DNA of 47,871 nucleotides from contig DCHN01000072.1 in assembly GCA_002315995.1 (NCBI GenBank), positions 1 through 47,871 of the forward strand. Direction: 5' to 3'. Source of the DNA: Bacteroidales bacterium UBA1751 (GTDB lineage: Bacteria > Bacteroidota > Bacteroidia > Bacteroidales > UBA932). The translations under genes and the position numbers were made by a program. Position 1 is the stretch's first letter. Each line of letters begins with the position of its first letter. Below are positions 1 through 8,088 of this stretch, piece by piece. The notes below the pieces were generated by a model that made no database searches, was not told the origin of the DNA, and saw only the letters and a list, made by a program, of their open reading frames with translations.

Positions 1-726
1 TTCCTTGAGAGTGCTAACCGCTCGCTTGCTCAGGCGGCGGAGTTTTTCAAGAAAGCCGACACAATTGTTATAACGCTTGGAACATCATACGTTTTCCGCC
101 ATATTGAAAGAGATATGATTGTTGCAAACTGCCACAAGATAAATCCAAAGGAGTTCAGCCGCGAATTGCTCTCAATAGATGAAGCCACAGAGTCTCTGCG
201 CAGAATATGCTCTACAATAAACAACCCAACAGCAATTTCAGTTTCCAAGGCACCACTTGCTGACACATGCAATTTAAATCTCCAAAAAGGAGCCGCAAAC
301 AAAACCACCACTTGCAACAGCCGAAACATTATCTTTACAGTAAGCCCCATACGCCACATGGCAGACGGAGCGCACGGCAACCTTATAAGCAAAAGCACAC
401 TCCTGCACGCCATAAATAGAGTCACTTTTCACTCAAACGTATGTAGCAAAACTGACACTACAAGTGGTGCCACGCACAAAACAACAAGCATCTTACCAGC
501 TCAAAAAACTAATAACGTTTCATACTTTCCATCATACGAAATAATGATGGACGAACTTCGCGACTACCGCTTCTACGCCGAAGATATGGTTCACCCATCG
601 GAAACCGCCGTGAAGTACATCTTCGAGCGATTCAAGGAATCCGCTATCGCAGTGGAAGATTACCAATGGATGCAGCAGGAGCACAAAAAATGGCTCCAAA
701 CCCAACACCGCTCCCTCTCCAAATAA
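1..726 (+). CDS. GSCFA domain protein (5' end outside window)
   Basis: The reading frame is open from base 1, so the start lies upstream of the window; 241 residues are visible. The segment TIVITLGTSYVFRH, then VANCHK, IIFTVSPIRHMADGAHGN and YFPSYEIMMDELRDYRFY followed by DMVHPS are hallmarks of the GSCFA family, an SGNH-hydrolase-like group common in Bacteroidetes whose substrate is unknown. Compared with what I remember of the family, two stretches are longer and rich in Thr, Asn, Lys and Cys: about residues 70-108 before IIFTVSP, and about residues 139-174 before YFPSYEI. The frame is intact, so it appears functional. The following gene is a transposase-like gene and is unlikely to be related in function. 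Family assignment is firm; biochemical role is not known. Confidence 0.88.
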   Translation, partial: FLESANRSLAQAAEFFKKADTIVITLGTSYVFRHIERDMIVANCHKINPKEFSRELLSIDEATESLRRICSTINNPTAISVSKAPLADTCNLNLQKGAANKTTTCNSRNIIFTVSPIRHMADGAHGNLISKSTLLHAINRVTFHSNVCSKTDTTSGATHKTTSILPAQKTNNVSYFPSYEIMMDELRDYRFYAEDMVHPSETAVKYIFERFKESAIAVEDYQWMQQEHKKWLQTQHRSLSK

Positions 727-731
727 AAACA

Positions 732-862
732 GGATAGAATTCACCATTGTCTATCCCAAATCCTCACTGCACATACAATTTGGGATAGAAAAACCTCATT
801 TCAATCCAAAATACCTTAATACACTACGAAACGGGATAGAATTTTGGATTTTTCATCCCAAA
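732..862. repeat. Three degenerate palindromic repeats, 51-nt period
   Basis: Three units begin with GGATAGAA at 732, 783 and 834, exactly 51 nt apart. Each has ATCC at unit positions 22-25 and AAA at 27-29, so each unit can form a small GGAT/ATCC hairpin (6 bp GGATAG/CTATCC in the first, GGGAT/ATCCC in the third). The end of unit 1 and the start of unit 2 form a perfect 11-bp inverted repeat (751-761 with 778-788). The rest of the units has diverged. The array fills most of the 319-nt space between the GSCFA gene and the transposase-like gene. It may be a REP-like substrate of that protein (inference). The remainder of the gap, 863-1045, holds only a candidate promoter. Confidence 0.6.
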
Positions 863-884
863 CTCAGAAAAAAAGGCCATTTGC

Positions 885-915
885 TTGAAGTTTATATTTA
901 TTGCTGATATTTTTG
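885..915 (+). promoter_or_regulatory. Candidate promoter of the RAYT-like gene
   Basis: TATTTTTG at 908-915 fits the Bacteroidetes -7 element TAnnTTTG, with TTG at 885-887 at 20-nt spacing. It would give a leader of roughly 120 nt before the ATG at 1046. The -33 element is incomplete, so this is tentative. Confidence 0.4.
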
Positions 916-1045
916 TTGGTGCATTATACTACACTCCTCTCCCGTACATTCAGAGACGATGAAAGTATCGGTCCAATTGAATAATTTCACTGAATGACTT
1001 TTGGATGCATCAGAATAAAGTTAATTTCACTTTTAACCTTTATTT

Positions 1046-1981
1046 ATGTGGGAGGGAATTTCAAGTTTTCAATTTTCATCAGCAAGAGAAGAGACATTTT
1101 TCCAGGCAAAAGCACCGTTTTATCATATATGTTCATCTGAGAATTTCCCTATGTTCCTTGCTGATGAATCATATTTCAAAGACGGAATCTCTATTCTGGC
1201 CCTTTGTGCTAAGTCCTTCAAGAAACTGGTAATCTATGCATGTCAACTGATGAACAATCATTTCCATTTTGTTGTCTCATGCCCCGAAGATGAAGCACAT
1301 GCTTTTACTGAAACACTTATTAAGACATTGGGGAAATACCTGTCAAACAGGAAAGATGGCCTATCAATCAAAGGCCTGAAATTCAAATTTATTCCAATAA
1401 GTACTCCTGACCAATTACGTAACACTATAGCATACGTGAACAGAAATGGTTTTGTTGCTCACTCCTCTTATACTCCATTCAACTATCCGTGGGGCACATC
1501 AGCATACTATTTCTCTTTTGATTCACACAAAAGATATAAAGAGCAGAAAACCCTTATGGGACAAATTGCAAAAAGACGACTGACCTGCTCCCATAAATTT
1601 GACAAGATTTCAGAATTGTACCTCGTTGACGGTTATGTATCCCCTCTCTGTTTTTGCAATATCCAAGGTGGAGAAGAGATATTCATCAACGCAAAACAAT
1701 ATTTTTATTCAATGGTTAAAAACCAAGAGACCAATGCCGACATTGCCAGAGCTATAGGAGAAAGCCTTTTCTATACCGATGAAGACCTCTTCAGCATTGC
1801 CAGAAAAATTGCCACCGAAAAGTTCCGTGAATCAAAAATATCACAACTGGTACCTGAAGCCAGAATTGATTTGGCAAAGGAACTTCATTTCAAATATAAT
1901 GCTGGCGTCAAGCAGTTACAACGGATTCTGAAACTGGATCGCACCACCCTAAAATCACTGTTCCCTCAATCTTCTATATGA
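1046..1981 (+). CDS. REP-associated tyrosine transposase (RAYT/Y1 HUH family)
   Basis: The protein has 311 residues. The N-terminal half matches the Y1 transposase fold: FYHI near residue 25, then CQLMNNHFHFVV with the HxH metal motif (HFH) around residues 73-75. Next comes IAYVNRNGF...NYPWGTSAYYF, the counterpart of the RAYT segment that carries the catalytic tyrosine (here probably the Tyr of AYVNRN) followed by the PWSSY-like block. A C-terminal extension of about 120 residues ends in a helical region with KQLQRILKLD, resembling a helix-turn-helix. RAYTs are single-copy, domesticated relatives of IS200/IS605 transposases that process REP palindromes; a degenerate palindromic array lies just upstream. 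No IS left or right ends were recognised, and there is no accessory tnpB. The start is uncertain because homology begins around residue 24. Family confidence is good; activity is untested. Confidence 0.82.
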   Translation: MWEGISSFQFSSAREETFFQAKAPFYHICSSENFPMFLADESYFKDGISILALCAKSFKKLVIYACQLMNNHFHFVVSCPEDEAHAFTETLIKTLGKYLSNRKDGLSIKGLKFKFIPISTPDQLRNTIAYVNRNGFVAHSSYTPFNYPWGTSAYYFSFDSHKRYKEQKTLMGQIAKRRLTCSHKFDKISELYLVDGYVSPLCFCNIQGGEEIFINAKQYFYSMVKNQETNADIARAIGESLFYTDEDLFSIARKIATEKFRESKISQLVPEARIDLAKELHFKYNAGVKQLQRILKLDRTTLKSLFPQSSI

Positions 1982-2073
1982 CAATATGTGGTTACCTGCT
2001 ATTCAAGTATGTCATTTGGAGCTAAGCACAATCCACTATATTTACACCACATCCATCAGAGGGGAGGAAAAGC

Positions 2074-2115
2074 AAAAAAAGAGACCGACCAAAAAGTTTT
2101 TAGTCGGCCTCTTTT
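2074..2115 (-). terminator. Rho-independent terminator of the ribosomal operon
   Basis: A long inverted repeat (about 16 bp stem, arms 2077-2095 and 2097-2115) lies 20 nt after the rplQ stop and is followed on the minus strand by seven T. Two A-C mismatches seen on the plus strand become G-U pairs in the minus-strand RNA, so the structure is selected for minus-strand transcription. It could also stop readthrough from the RAYT-like gene. Confidence 0.85.
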
Positions 2116-2134
2116 CCTATTGAGTTTTATTACC

Positions 2135-2614
2135 TTACTCAGCCTTTGGAGCCTCTGGCTCTGCAGCAGGTGCAGCCTCAGCAGCTGGAGCTGCTTTCTT
2201 ACGGCTTCTTCTTGTTGCAGGTTTCTTGGTCTCCTCTTTCTTTACAAGAGCTGCCTCGTTGAAGTCTACAAACTCTATAATTGCCATATCAGCAGCATCG
2301 CCTGCGCGGAAACCGGTCTTGAGAATTCTCAAGTATCCGCCTGGACGCTCAGCAACCTTAGGAGCAATGGTTCTGAAGAGCTCAGAAACTGCCTCTTTCT
2401 GCTTGAGATAGCTGAAAACAACACGCCTTGAAGCTGTGGTGTCCTCTTTAGACTTTGTAATAAGCGGCTCAGCATATATGCGCAAAGCTTTTGCTTTGGC
2501 AAGAGTGGTCTCGATACGTTTGTGAAGTACCAATGAGCAAGCCATGTTTGCCAACATTGCCTTGCGGTGACCGCTCTTTCTTCCCAAATGGTTAAATCCC
2601 TTATTATGTCTCAT
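2135..2614 (-). CDS. rplQ: 50S ribosomal protein L17 (bL17)
   Basis: Large-subunit protein near the peptide exit tunnel. The first 120 residues are the conserved L17 core (starts MRHNKGFNHLGRKSGHRKAM; LRILKTGFRAGDAADMAIIEFV). The total of 159 residues exceeds the roughly 120-130 of proteobacterial L17 because of a basic then Ala/Glu/Pro-rich tail from about residue 125; such tails are usual in Bacteroidetes. It is the last gene of the operon, 6 nt after rpoA and directly before the terminator. Confidence 0.98.
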   Translation of the reverse strand: MRHNKGFNHLGRKSGHRKAMLANMACSLVLHKRIETTLAKAKALRIYAEPLITKSKEDTTASRRVVFSYLKQKEAVSELFRTIAPKVAERPGGYLRILKTGFRAGDAADMAIIEFVDFNEAALVKKEETKKPATRRSRKKAAPAAEAAPAAEPEAPKAE

Positions 2615-2620
2615 TGTTGA

Positions 2621-3613
2621 TTATTTTTTTTCAATATTATACTTGGTGACATCCATGCCGAATTGCAGTTTGAGTCTGTCAATAAGCATGTCTATTTCTG
2701 TTAATGACTTCTTGCCGAAGTTTCTGAACTTCATGAGCTCTGAACGCTGATGTGAAACCAAGTCAGCAAAAGTCTCAATATCAGCTGCCTTGAGGCAATT
2801 GAGAGCTCTTACTGAAAGCTCCATGTCAGAGAGTTTGGTCAACAGAAGGTGACGCATTCTCAATGACTCCTCATCAAGATCGTTACCTACAACCTCATGT
2901 GTCTCCTCAAGTGAAATCTTGTCATCTGAGAAGAGCATGAAGTGGTGAATCAATATCTTGGCAGCCTCTTTAAGAGCCTCCTTTGGTTGAATTGATCCAT
3001 CTGTCTTAATCTCCAGATTCAGTTTCTCATAGTCAGTCTTCTGCTCAACTCTATAGTTCTCAACAGAGAAGTTCACGTTCACCATTGGTGAGAAGATGGA
3101 ATCAATTGCAATTGTTCCAACTGGAGCACCCTCCACTTTGTTCTCATCTGCAGGAACATAACCTCTGCCCTTACCTATTTTCATATCAATTACCAATGAA
3201 ACTGAAGGCTCCAAGGTGCAGATATGAAGATCAGGGTTAAGAACTTTGAATGATGAAAGACTCTTTGAAATATCCTCAGCTTTGAATTCTTGCTTTCCAC
3301 TAACAGTTACGGTTATCACCTCGCTGTCCTCAGCCTCTATCATTCTCTTGAACCTTACCTGTTTGAGGTTAAGAATAATATCTACAACGCCTTCAATGAC
3401 GCCGGGGATAGTGGCAAACTCATGGTCTACGCCATGAATTTTTATGGAGGTGATAGCAAAACCCTCCAAAGAAGACAACAATATTCTCCTCAACGCGTTT
3501 CCAATGGTAGTACCATAGCCAGGCTCCAATGGTCTGAACTCAAACTTTCCATAGGTGTCGGTAGATTCGAGCATTATCACCTTATCGGGTTTCTGAAATG
3601 CCAAAATTGCCAT
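2621..3613 (-). CDS. rpoA: DNA-directed RNA polymerase subunit alpha
   Basis: The 330-residue protein nucleates assembly of RNA polymerase. The N-terminal dimerisation domain (about 1-230) shows FRPLEPGYGTTIGNALRRILLSSLEG near residue 25. The C-terminal domain (about 255-330) shows VRALNCLKAADIETFADLV and FGKKSLTEI, including the Arg that in E. coli contacts UP-element DNA. Length is normal. It lies between rpsD and rplQ, the usual order of the alpha operon. Confidence 0.99.
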   Translation of the reverse strand: MAILAFQKPDKVIMLESTDTYGKFEFRPLEPGYGTTIGNALRRILLSSLEGFAITSIKIHGVDHEFATIPGVIEGVVDIILNLKQVRFKRMIEAEDSEVITVTVSGKQEFKAEDISKSLSSFKVLNPDLHICTLEPSVSLVIDMKIGKGRGYVPADENKVEGAPVGTIAIDSIFSPMVNVNFSVENYRVEQKTDYEKLNLEIKTDGSIQPKEALKEAAKILIHHFMLFSDDKISLEETHEVVGNDLDEESLRMRHLLLTKLSDMELSVRALNCLKAADIETFADLVSHQRSELMKFRNFGKKSLTEIDMLIDRLKLQFGMDVTKYNIEKK

Positions 3614-3658
3614 ATTATTAAAATTTTATTAGTGTTGCGCTTAAAATCAAGCTAATTA

Positions 3659-4264
3659 TTATTTAGAGTACAACTCAACGATAAGCTGCTCATTAACGTT
3701 TTCAGGGATCTCCTCTCTTACTGGAAGATTGAGGAACTTGCCGCTCTTTGCATCTGCGTTCCACTCAAACCATGAGTATTTGTTTGCATGTGCTGAAAGC
3801 GAATCCTGAACAACCTCAAGACTCTTTGATCTCTCTCTTACACCAACAATCTGACCAGGCTTTACAATAATTGATGGAATGCTTGTTACCTCGCCGTCAA
3901 GTGTGATGTGGCAGTGTGAAACCAACTGTCTTGCAGCTGCTCTTGTAGGAGCAATACCCAATCTGTAAACGATGTTGTCCAAACGTGACTCAAGGAGGAG
4001 GAGGAGGTTAACACCAGTCTTTCCCTTCATCTTTGAAGCTTTCTCGTACAGACCGCGGAACTGTCTCTCAAGAACACCATAAGTGTATTTTACTTTCTGT
4101 TTCTCTCTAAGCTGAGTACCATACTCAGAGAGTTTCTTTCTCTTTCTAGATGCGCCGTGCTGACCTGGAGGGCAATTTCTGCGCTCAAAATTTTTGTCAG
4201 GTCCAAATATAGGCTCTCCGAATTTGCGGGCAATTTTTGTTGAAGGCCCTGTATATCTTGCCAT
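3659..4264 (-). CDS. rpsD: 30S ribosomal protein S4 (uS4)
   Basis: Primary 16S rRNA binding protein of the 30S body that influences decoding accuracy. The N-terminal region contains NCPPGQHG, followed by the S4 RNA-binding domain (LLLLESRLDNIVYRLGIAPTRAAARQLVSHCHI). The 201-residue length is standard. It is separated from rpoA by 45 nt and from rpsK by 49 nt, relatively long gaps for this operon, but no terminator was seen there. Confidence 0.99.
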   Translation of the reverse strand: MARYTGPSTKIARKFGEPIFGPDKNFERRNCPPGQHGASRKRKKLSEYGTQLREKQKVKYTYGVLERQFRGLYEKASKMKGKTGVNLLLLLESRLDNIVYRLGIAPTRAAARQLVSHCHITLDGEVTSIPSIIVKPGQIVGVRERSKSLEVVQDSLSAHANKYSWFEWNADAKSGKFLNLPVREEIPENVNEQLIVELYSK

Positions 4265-4313
4265 GTTAAATTACAATTTTAAATTTTTAAACAATTGAAA
4301 TTAAAAAGACCAA

Positions 4314-4703
4314 TTATACTTTACGTCTGCCTTTTGGTCTGCAACCGTTGTGTGGAAGTGGTGTTACGTCAACAATCTCGGTAACCTCAATACCAGCACC
4401 ATGAATTGTACGGATAGCTGACTCACGGCCTGCGCCCGGACCCTTTACATATGCCTTAACTTTTCTCAAACCAAGATCATAAGCAACCTTGGCACAATCT
4501 CCAGCTGCAACCTGAGCAGCGTAAGGAGTGTTCTTCTTTGATCCTCTGAAGCCCATCTTTCCTGCAGAAGACCAACTGATTACCTGACCCTGAGAATTGG
4601 TCAAAGTAACAATGACATTATTGAATGTTGAAGCAATATGAGCCTGGCCATACGCGTCAACCTTAACAAGTCTTTTCTTATTGGATGATACTTTCTTTGC
4701 CAT
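4314..4703 (-). CDS. rpsK: 30S ribosomal protein S11 (uS11)
   Basis: Platform protein of the small subunit near the E site. The 129 residues show AHIASTFNNVIVTLTN, GFRGSKKNTPYAAQ and the C-terminal TPLPHNGCRPKGRRKV block typical of bacterial S11. It lies 15 nt after rpsM and before rpsD, as expected. Confidence 0.99.
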   Translation of the reverse strand: MAKKVSSNKKRLVKVDAYGQAHIASTFNNVIVTLTNSQGQVISWSSAGKMGFRGSKKNTPYAAQVAAGDCAKVAYDLGLRKVKAYVKGPGAGRESAIRTIHGAGIEVTEIVDVTPLPHNGCRPKGRRKV

Positions 4704-4718
4704 AATCTATAGGATCAA

Positions 4719-5096
4719 TTATTTAGTTGCTTTTTTCTTGTTTGCTACAGTCTTCTTCTTACCCTTTCTGGTACGAGCATTATTCTTTGTGCTCTGACCT
4801 CTTACAGGCAATCCAATTCTGTGGCGGATGCCCCTGTAGCATCCTATATCCATCAATCTCTTGATGTTCAACTGGATAGTAGAACGGAGCTCACCTTCAA
4901 TTTTATACTCTTCTGCAATGGTTGCCCTTATTGCAGCGATTTGGTCATCTGTCCAATCCTGAACCTTAATGTTAACATCTATTCCGTTCTTATTAAGGAT
5001 TCGTTTGGCAGAGCTGCGACCAATTCCAAAGATATAGGTCAAACCTATTTCTCCACGTTTGTTTTTTGGTAAATCTACACCGGCTATACGTGCCAT
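4719..5096 (-). CDS. rpsM: 30S ribosomal protein S13 (uS13)
   Basis: Head protein that forms inter-subunit bridges with L5 and 23S rRNA. Recognised by MARIAGVDLPKNKRGEIGLTY, the helix-hairpin region GIGRSSAKRIL, and CYRGIRHRIGLPVRGQST followed by a lysine-rich tail. 125 residues, normal length. It follows rpmJ, the order common to bacterial alpha operons. Confidence 0.99.
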   Translation of the reverse strand: MARIAGVDLPKNKRGEIGLTYIFGIGRSSAKRILNKNGIDVNIKVQDWTDDQIAAIRATIAEEYKIEGELRSTIQLNIKRLMDIGCYRGIRHRIGLPVRGQSTKNNARTRKGKKKTVANKKKATK

Positions 5097-5132
5097 AATT
5101 ACTATTTTGTGTTTTTAATTGTTTACAATCAA

Positions 5133-5249
5133 TTATCCCTGACGCATTTTGAATTTAGGATTCTTCTTGCAGATGATATATACGCGACCTTTGCGTTTTA
5201 CAACCTTGCAATCTTCACTGCGCTTTTTGATGGATGCTTTAACTTTCAT
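5133..5249 (-). CDS. rpmJ: 50S ribosomal protein L36 (bL36), zinc site degenerate
   Basis: A 38-residue gene in the gap between infA and rpsM, with sequence MKVKASIKKRSEDCKVVK to a PKFKMRQG end. The frame runs from ATG (CAT at 5247-5249) to TAA (TTA at 5133-5135). Zinc-binding L36 has a C-x2-C and a C-x4-H pair. Here the first Cys is Ser11 and the His is Phe33, while Cys14 and Cys27 remain, so it belongs to the zinc-independent form. The gap to infA is 12 nt. Confidence 0.95.
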   Translation of the reverse strand: MKVKASIKKRSEDCKVVKRKGRVYIICKKNPKFKMRQG

Positions 5250-5261
5250 TGTATTGAGTTT

Positions 5262-5480
5262 TTATTTGTATCTGAAAGATATTCTGCCTTTGGTCAAGTC
5301 ATAAGGGGACATCTCAACCCTTACTTTGTCACCTGGAAGGATTCTGATGTAGTGCATCCTCATCTTTCCTGATATGTGAGCCGTAAGAACGTGACCATTG
5401 TCCAACTCAACTCTGAACATTGCGTTTGACAAAGCCTCGACAATTGTTCCGTCTCTTTCTATAGCAGCTTGTTTTGACAT
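5262..5480 (-). CDS. infA: Translation initiation factor IF-1
   Basis: 72-residue OB-fold protein that blocks the A site of the 30S subunit during initiation. Diagnostic segments are IERDGTIVEALSNAMFRVEL, GHVLTAHISGKMRMHYIRILPGD and the VEMSPYDLTKGRI end. It lies between map and rpmJ, an order found in many bacteria. Confidence 0.98.
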   Translation of the reverse strand: MSKQAAIERDGTIVEALSNAMFRVELDNGHVLTAHISGKMRMHYIRILPGDKVRVEMSPYDLTKGRISFRYK

Positions 5481-5504
5481 ACTCTAAACTCTCTCTTCTA
5501 CAAT

Positions 5505-6278
5505 TTATAAATTCTTTTTGTTTTGAATGTAATCATACGTTGTCAATATCTGAGGACCTTGATCGAGAATGGCAACCATGTACTCAAAATGAGCTGAACA
5601 CTTTCCATCACGGGTTCTTATTCCCCAGCCGTTTCTCTCAACATAGACATCTTTCTTGCCCATGTTTATCATTGGCTCAATGCATATGACCATACCGCTT
5701 ACAAGCTTTTTGCCGCGACCCGCATGCCCATAATTGGGAACCATAGGGTCTTCGTGCATCCTTTTCCCAATACCATGCCCTACAAGGTCACGTACTACGG
5801 AATAGCCTGCCTGTTCGCAATATGACTGCACCGCATAGCCAATATCACCGATACGGTTGCCTACTCTTGCAGCAGCGGCTCCCCTGTTGAGGGACTCCTC
5901 TGTTGTTCTGAGCAGACCAGCCACTTCTGGAGATACCTCACCAACCGGGAAGGTATATGCGGAATCACCTGTAAACCCTTTGTAAATTGTGCCACAGTCA
6001 ACAGATACAATGTCACCCTCCTTCAATTCATATTTTGAAGGGAAACCGTGAACCACCACATCATTCACTGAAACACAAAGGGTGTAGGGGTATCCCTCAT
6101 AATTGAGAAACCCTGGAACAGCTCCATTGTCTCTTATGTACTCCTCCGCAACCTTGTTCAGGTGCGCTGTTGTAACTCCGGGAGCAACCTCCTTTCCTAC
6201 AACGGCAAGAGTCTTCGAGACAAGTATTGCATTCTCCCTGAGAATCTCAATCTCCTCTGCGCTCTTAATTGTCAACAT
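5505..6278 (-). CDS. map: Type I methionine aminopeptidase
   Basis: Removes the initiator methionine from new proteins in the cytoplasm. The 257 residues contain the pita-bread fold ligands: two Asp in VDCGTIYKGFTGDSAYTF, the His of VGHGIGKRMHEDP, the Glu in CIEPMINMG and the last Glu in FEYMVAI. HGFPS precedes the first ligands. The last block more commonly reads FEHT, a conservative variation. It lies 18 nt after secY and 24 nt before infA, co-transcribed with export and translation genes. Confidence 0.97.
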   Translation of the reverse strand: MLTIKSAEEIEILRENAILVSKTLAVVGKEVAPGVTTAHLNKVAEEYIRDNGAVPGFLNYEGYPYTLCVSVNDVVVHGFPSKYELKEGDIVSVDCGTIYKGFTGDSAYTFPVGEVSPEVAGLLRTTEESLNRGAAAARVGNRIGDIGYAVQSYCEQAGYSVVRDLVGHGIGKRMHEDPMVPNYGHAGRGKKLVSGMVICIEPMINMGKKDVYVERNGWGIRTRDGKCSAHFEYMVAILDQGPQILTTYDYIQNKKNL

Positions 6279-6296
6279 TTGAATGAACTATCAAAA

Positions 6297-7616
6297 TTAC
6301 ATACCTGAACGGCTCTTGAGACGTCCGGTCTTCATCAAGCCGTCATAGTGGCGCATAAGCAAATAACTCTCAATTTGCTGGAGTGTGTCAAGCACAACAC
6401 CAACGAGAATCAGCAATGAAGTTCCACCATAGAAGTGAGCGAACTGGTTGTTGATTCCAAAAATCATTGCAAACGCAGGAAGAATGGCAACAAGTGCCAG
6501 GAAAACTGATCCTGGGAATGTAATGCGAGACATTATTGCGTCCAGATACTCGGCTGTTTTCTTTCCAGGTTTTACACCAGGAATGAAACCGCCGTTCTTC
6601 TTCATATCCTCTGCCATCATGGTAGGGTTCACTGTTACTGCTGTATAGAAGTAAGTGAAGAGAATTACCATAATTGCGAAAATGAAGTTGTACCAGAAGC
6701 CTGTGTAGTTACTTAACGTAGCGGCTAATCCACGTGTAGCGTCAAAGCTTGCGAAAATGAGCGGGAAGAGCATCAGTGCCTGTGCGAAGATAATAGGCAT
6801 CACACCTGCTGCATTTATCTTCAAAGGAATGTACTGACGAACTCCACCATACTGCTTGTTGCCAACGATTCTCTTTGCATACTGTACAGGAATCTTTCTT
6901 ACACCCTGTACCAATGCAACTGTTCCTGCAAAGACAAAGAAGAGAATAAGGAGCTCAATTATGAGCATGATATATCCACCTGTTGTCTGTGCGGTTCTGG
7001 TAGCAACCTCAGCCCAGAAAGCAAACGGAAGTCTTGCAATGATACCAATCATGATTATGATTGAGATACCGTTGCCAATGCCGCGGTCCGTAATACGCTC
7101 GCCGAGCCACATGATGAACATTGTGCCACCAATGAGAACTACTGTAGCAAAAAGATTGAATGAGAATCCGTTCATCAGGAAGGCTGACTCTGGCAACTGT
7201 GAATGCAGGTTGGTCAAGTAAGCCGGACCCTGAAGTGCAAGAATCACAATTGTGAGATACCTTGTAAGCTGATTGAGTTTCCTTCTGCCGCTCTCGCCTT
7301 CGCGCTGCAGCTTCTGGAAATACGGAATCATCATTCCCAAGAGTTGAATTACAATTGATGCAGAGATGTAAGGCATTACACCCAGTGCAAAAATTGAAGC
7401 ATTTCCAAAGGCACCGCCTGAGAACATGTTGAGAAGTCCCAACAAGCCGTCAGAAGCCTGCGCCTCAAGATTTGCCAGCTGCGTAGGGTCAATACCCGGT
7501 AGAACTACAAAACAACCAAGCCTGTAAACTACAAGCAAGAGCATTGTGTAGACTATTCTGTTACGCAACTCCTCAATCTTGAAAATATTTGAAATTGTTT
7601 CAAAAAAACGTTTCAT
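6297..7616 (-). CDS. secY: Protein translocase subunit SecY
   Basis: Channel subunit of the Sec translocon in the inner membrane. The 439-residue protein has about ten membrane segments. Recognisable blocks are the N-terminal ELRNRIVYTMLLLVVYRLG, MPYISASIVIQLL (plug/TM2 region), WLGERITDRGIGNGIS, the cytoplasmic loop with NPTMMAEDMKKNGGFIPGVKPG, and a C-terminal tail MRHYDGLMKTGRLKSR. It starts 6 nt after rplO. Position in the spc operon is conventional. Confidence 0.99.
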   Translation of the reverse strand: MKRFFETISNIFKIEELRNRIVYTMLLLVVYRLGCFVVLPGIDPTQLANLEAQASDGLLGLLNMFSGGAFGNASIFALGVMPYISASIVIQLLGMMIPYFQKLQREGESGRRKLNQLTRYLTIVILALQGPAYLTNLHSQLPESAFLMNGFSFNLFATVVLIGGTMFIMWLGERITDRGIGNGISIIIMIGIIARLPFAFWAEVATRTAQTTGGYIMLIIELLILFFVFAGTVALVQGVRKIPVQYAKRIVGNKQYGGVRQYIPLKINAAGVMPIIFAQALMLFPLIFASFDATRGLAATLSNYTGFWYNFIFAIMVILFTYFYTAVTVNPTMMAEDMKKNGGFIPGVKPGKKTAEYLDAIMSRITFPGSVFLALVAILPAFAMIFGINNQFAHFYGGTSLLILVGVVLDTLQQIESYLLMRHYDGLMKTGRLKSRSGM

Positions 7617-7622
7617 AGGGGG

Positions 7623-8069
7623 TTAGATTAAAGTTATGGTACCCTTTGCCGCCTCTATCTTTGCAATAGCTGATTTTGAGAATGCATTGGCTGTAACATC
7701 AAGCTTTACTGTAAGCTCACCGTTACCAAGAATCTTTACAAGGTCCTTGCTTGAAATAAGGCCGTTCTCAATAAGAACTTCTACTGTAATTACCTCAAGG
7801 TTCTTCTTCTGTGCAAGCTCCTGAAGTGTTGAAACATTTATAGGTTTATACTCCACTCTGTTAGGATTGTTGAATCCAAACTTAGGGAGACGTCTCTGTA
7901 TAGGCATCTGACCACCCTCAAATCCAAGTTTCTTTGAGTAACCTGAACGTGATTTGGCACCGTTCATACCACGTGTAGCTGTACCACCGTGTCCTGAACC
8001 CTCACCTCTACCAATTCTTTTCTCCTTCTTGGTAGAACCCTCTGCAGGTTTTAATGTATTTAATTTCAT
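7623..8069 (-). CDS. rplO: 50S ribosomal protein L15 (uL15)
   Basis: Late-assembly protein of the large subunit. 148 residues, starting MKLNTLKPAEGSTKKEKRIGRG, then the glycine-rich GSGHGGTATRGMNG and FEGGQMPIQRRLPKFGF blocks that thread into 23S rRNA. It follows rpmD by 19 nt and precedes secY by 6 nt. Confidence 0.99.
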   Translation of the reverse strand: MKLNTLKPAEGSTKKEKRIGRGEGSGHGGTATRGMNGAKSRSGYSKKLGFEGGQMPIQRRLPKFGFNNPNRVEYKPINVSTLQELAQKKNLEVITVEVLIENGLISSKDLVKILGNGELTVKLDVTANAFSKSAIAKIEAAKGTITLI

Positions 8070-8088
8070 ACTCTAAATCTCCTCTTTG

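Noticed and set aside
30..425. 131-codon open frame on the minus strand
   Set aside because: It is antisense to the GSCFA gene, whose protein has clear family motifs; the minus-strand product resembles nothing and has no promoter.
1988..2431. 147-codon plus-strand open frame
   Set aside because: It runs through the terminator and antisense to rplQ; low-complexity Ser/Leu/Cys product is a shadow of the Ala/Lys-rich rplQ tail.
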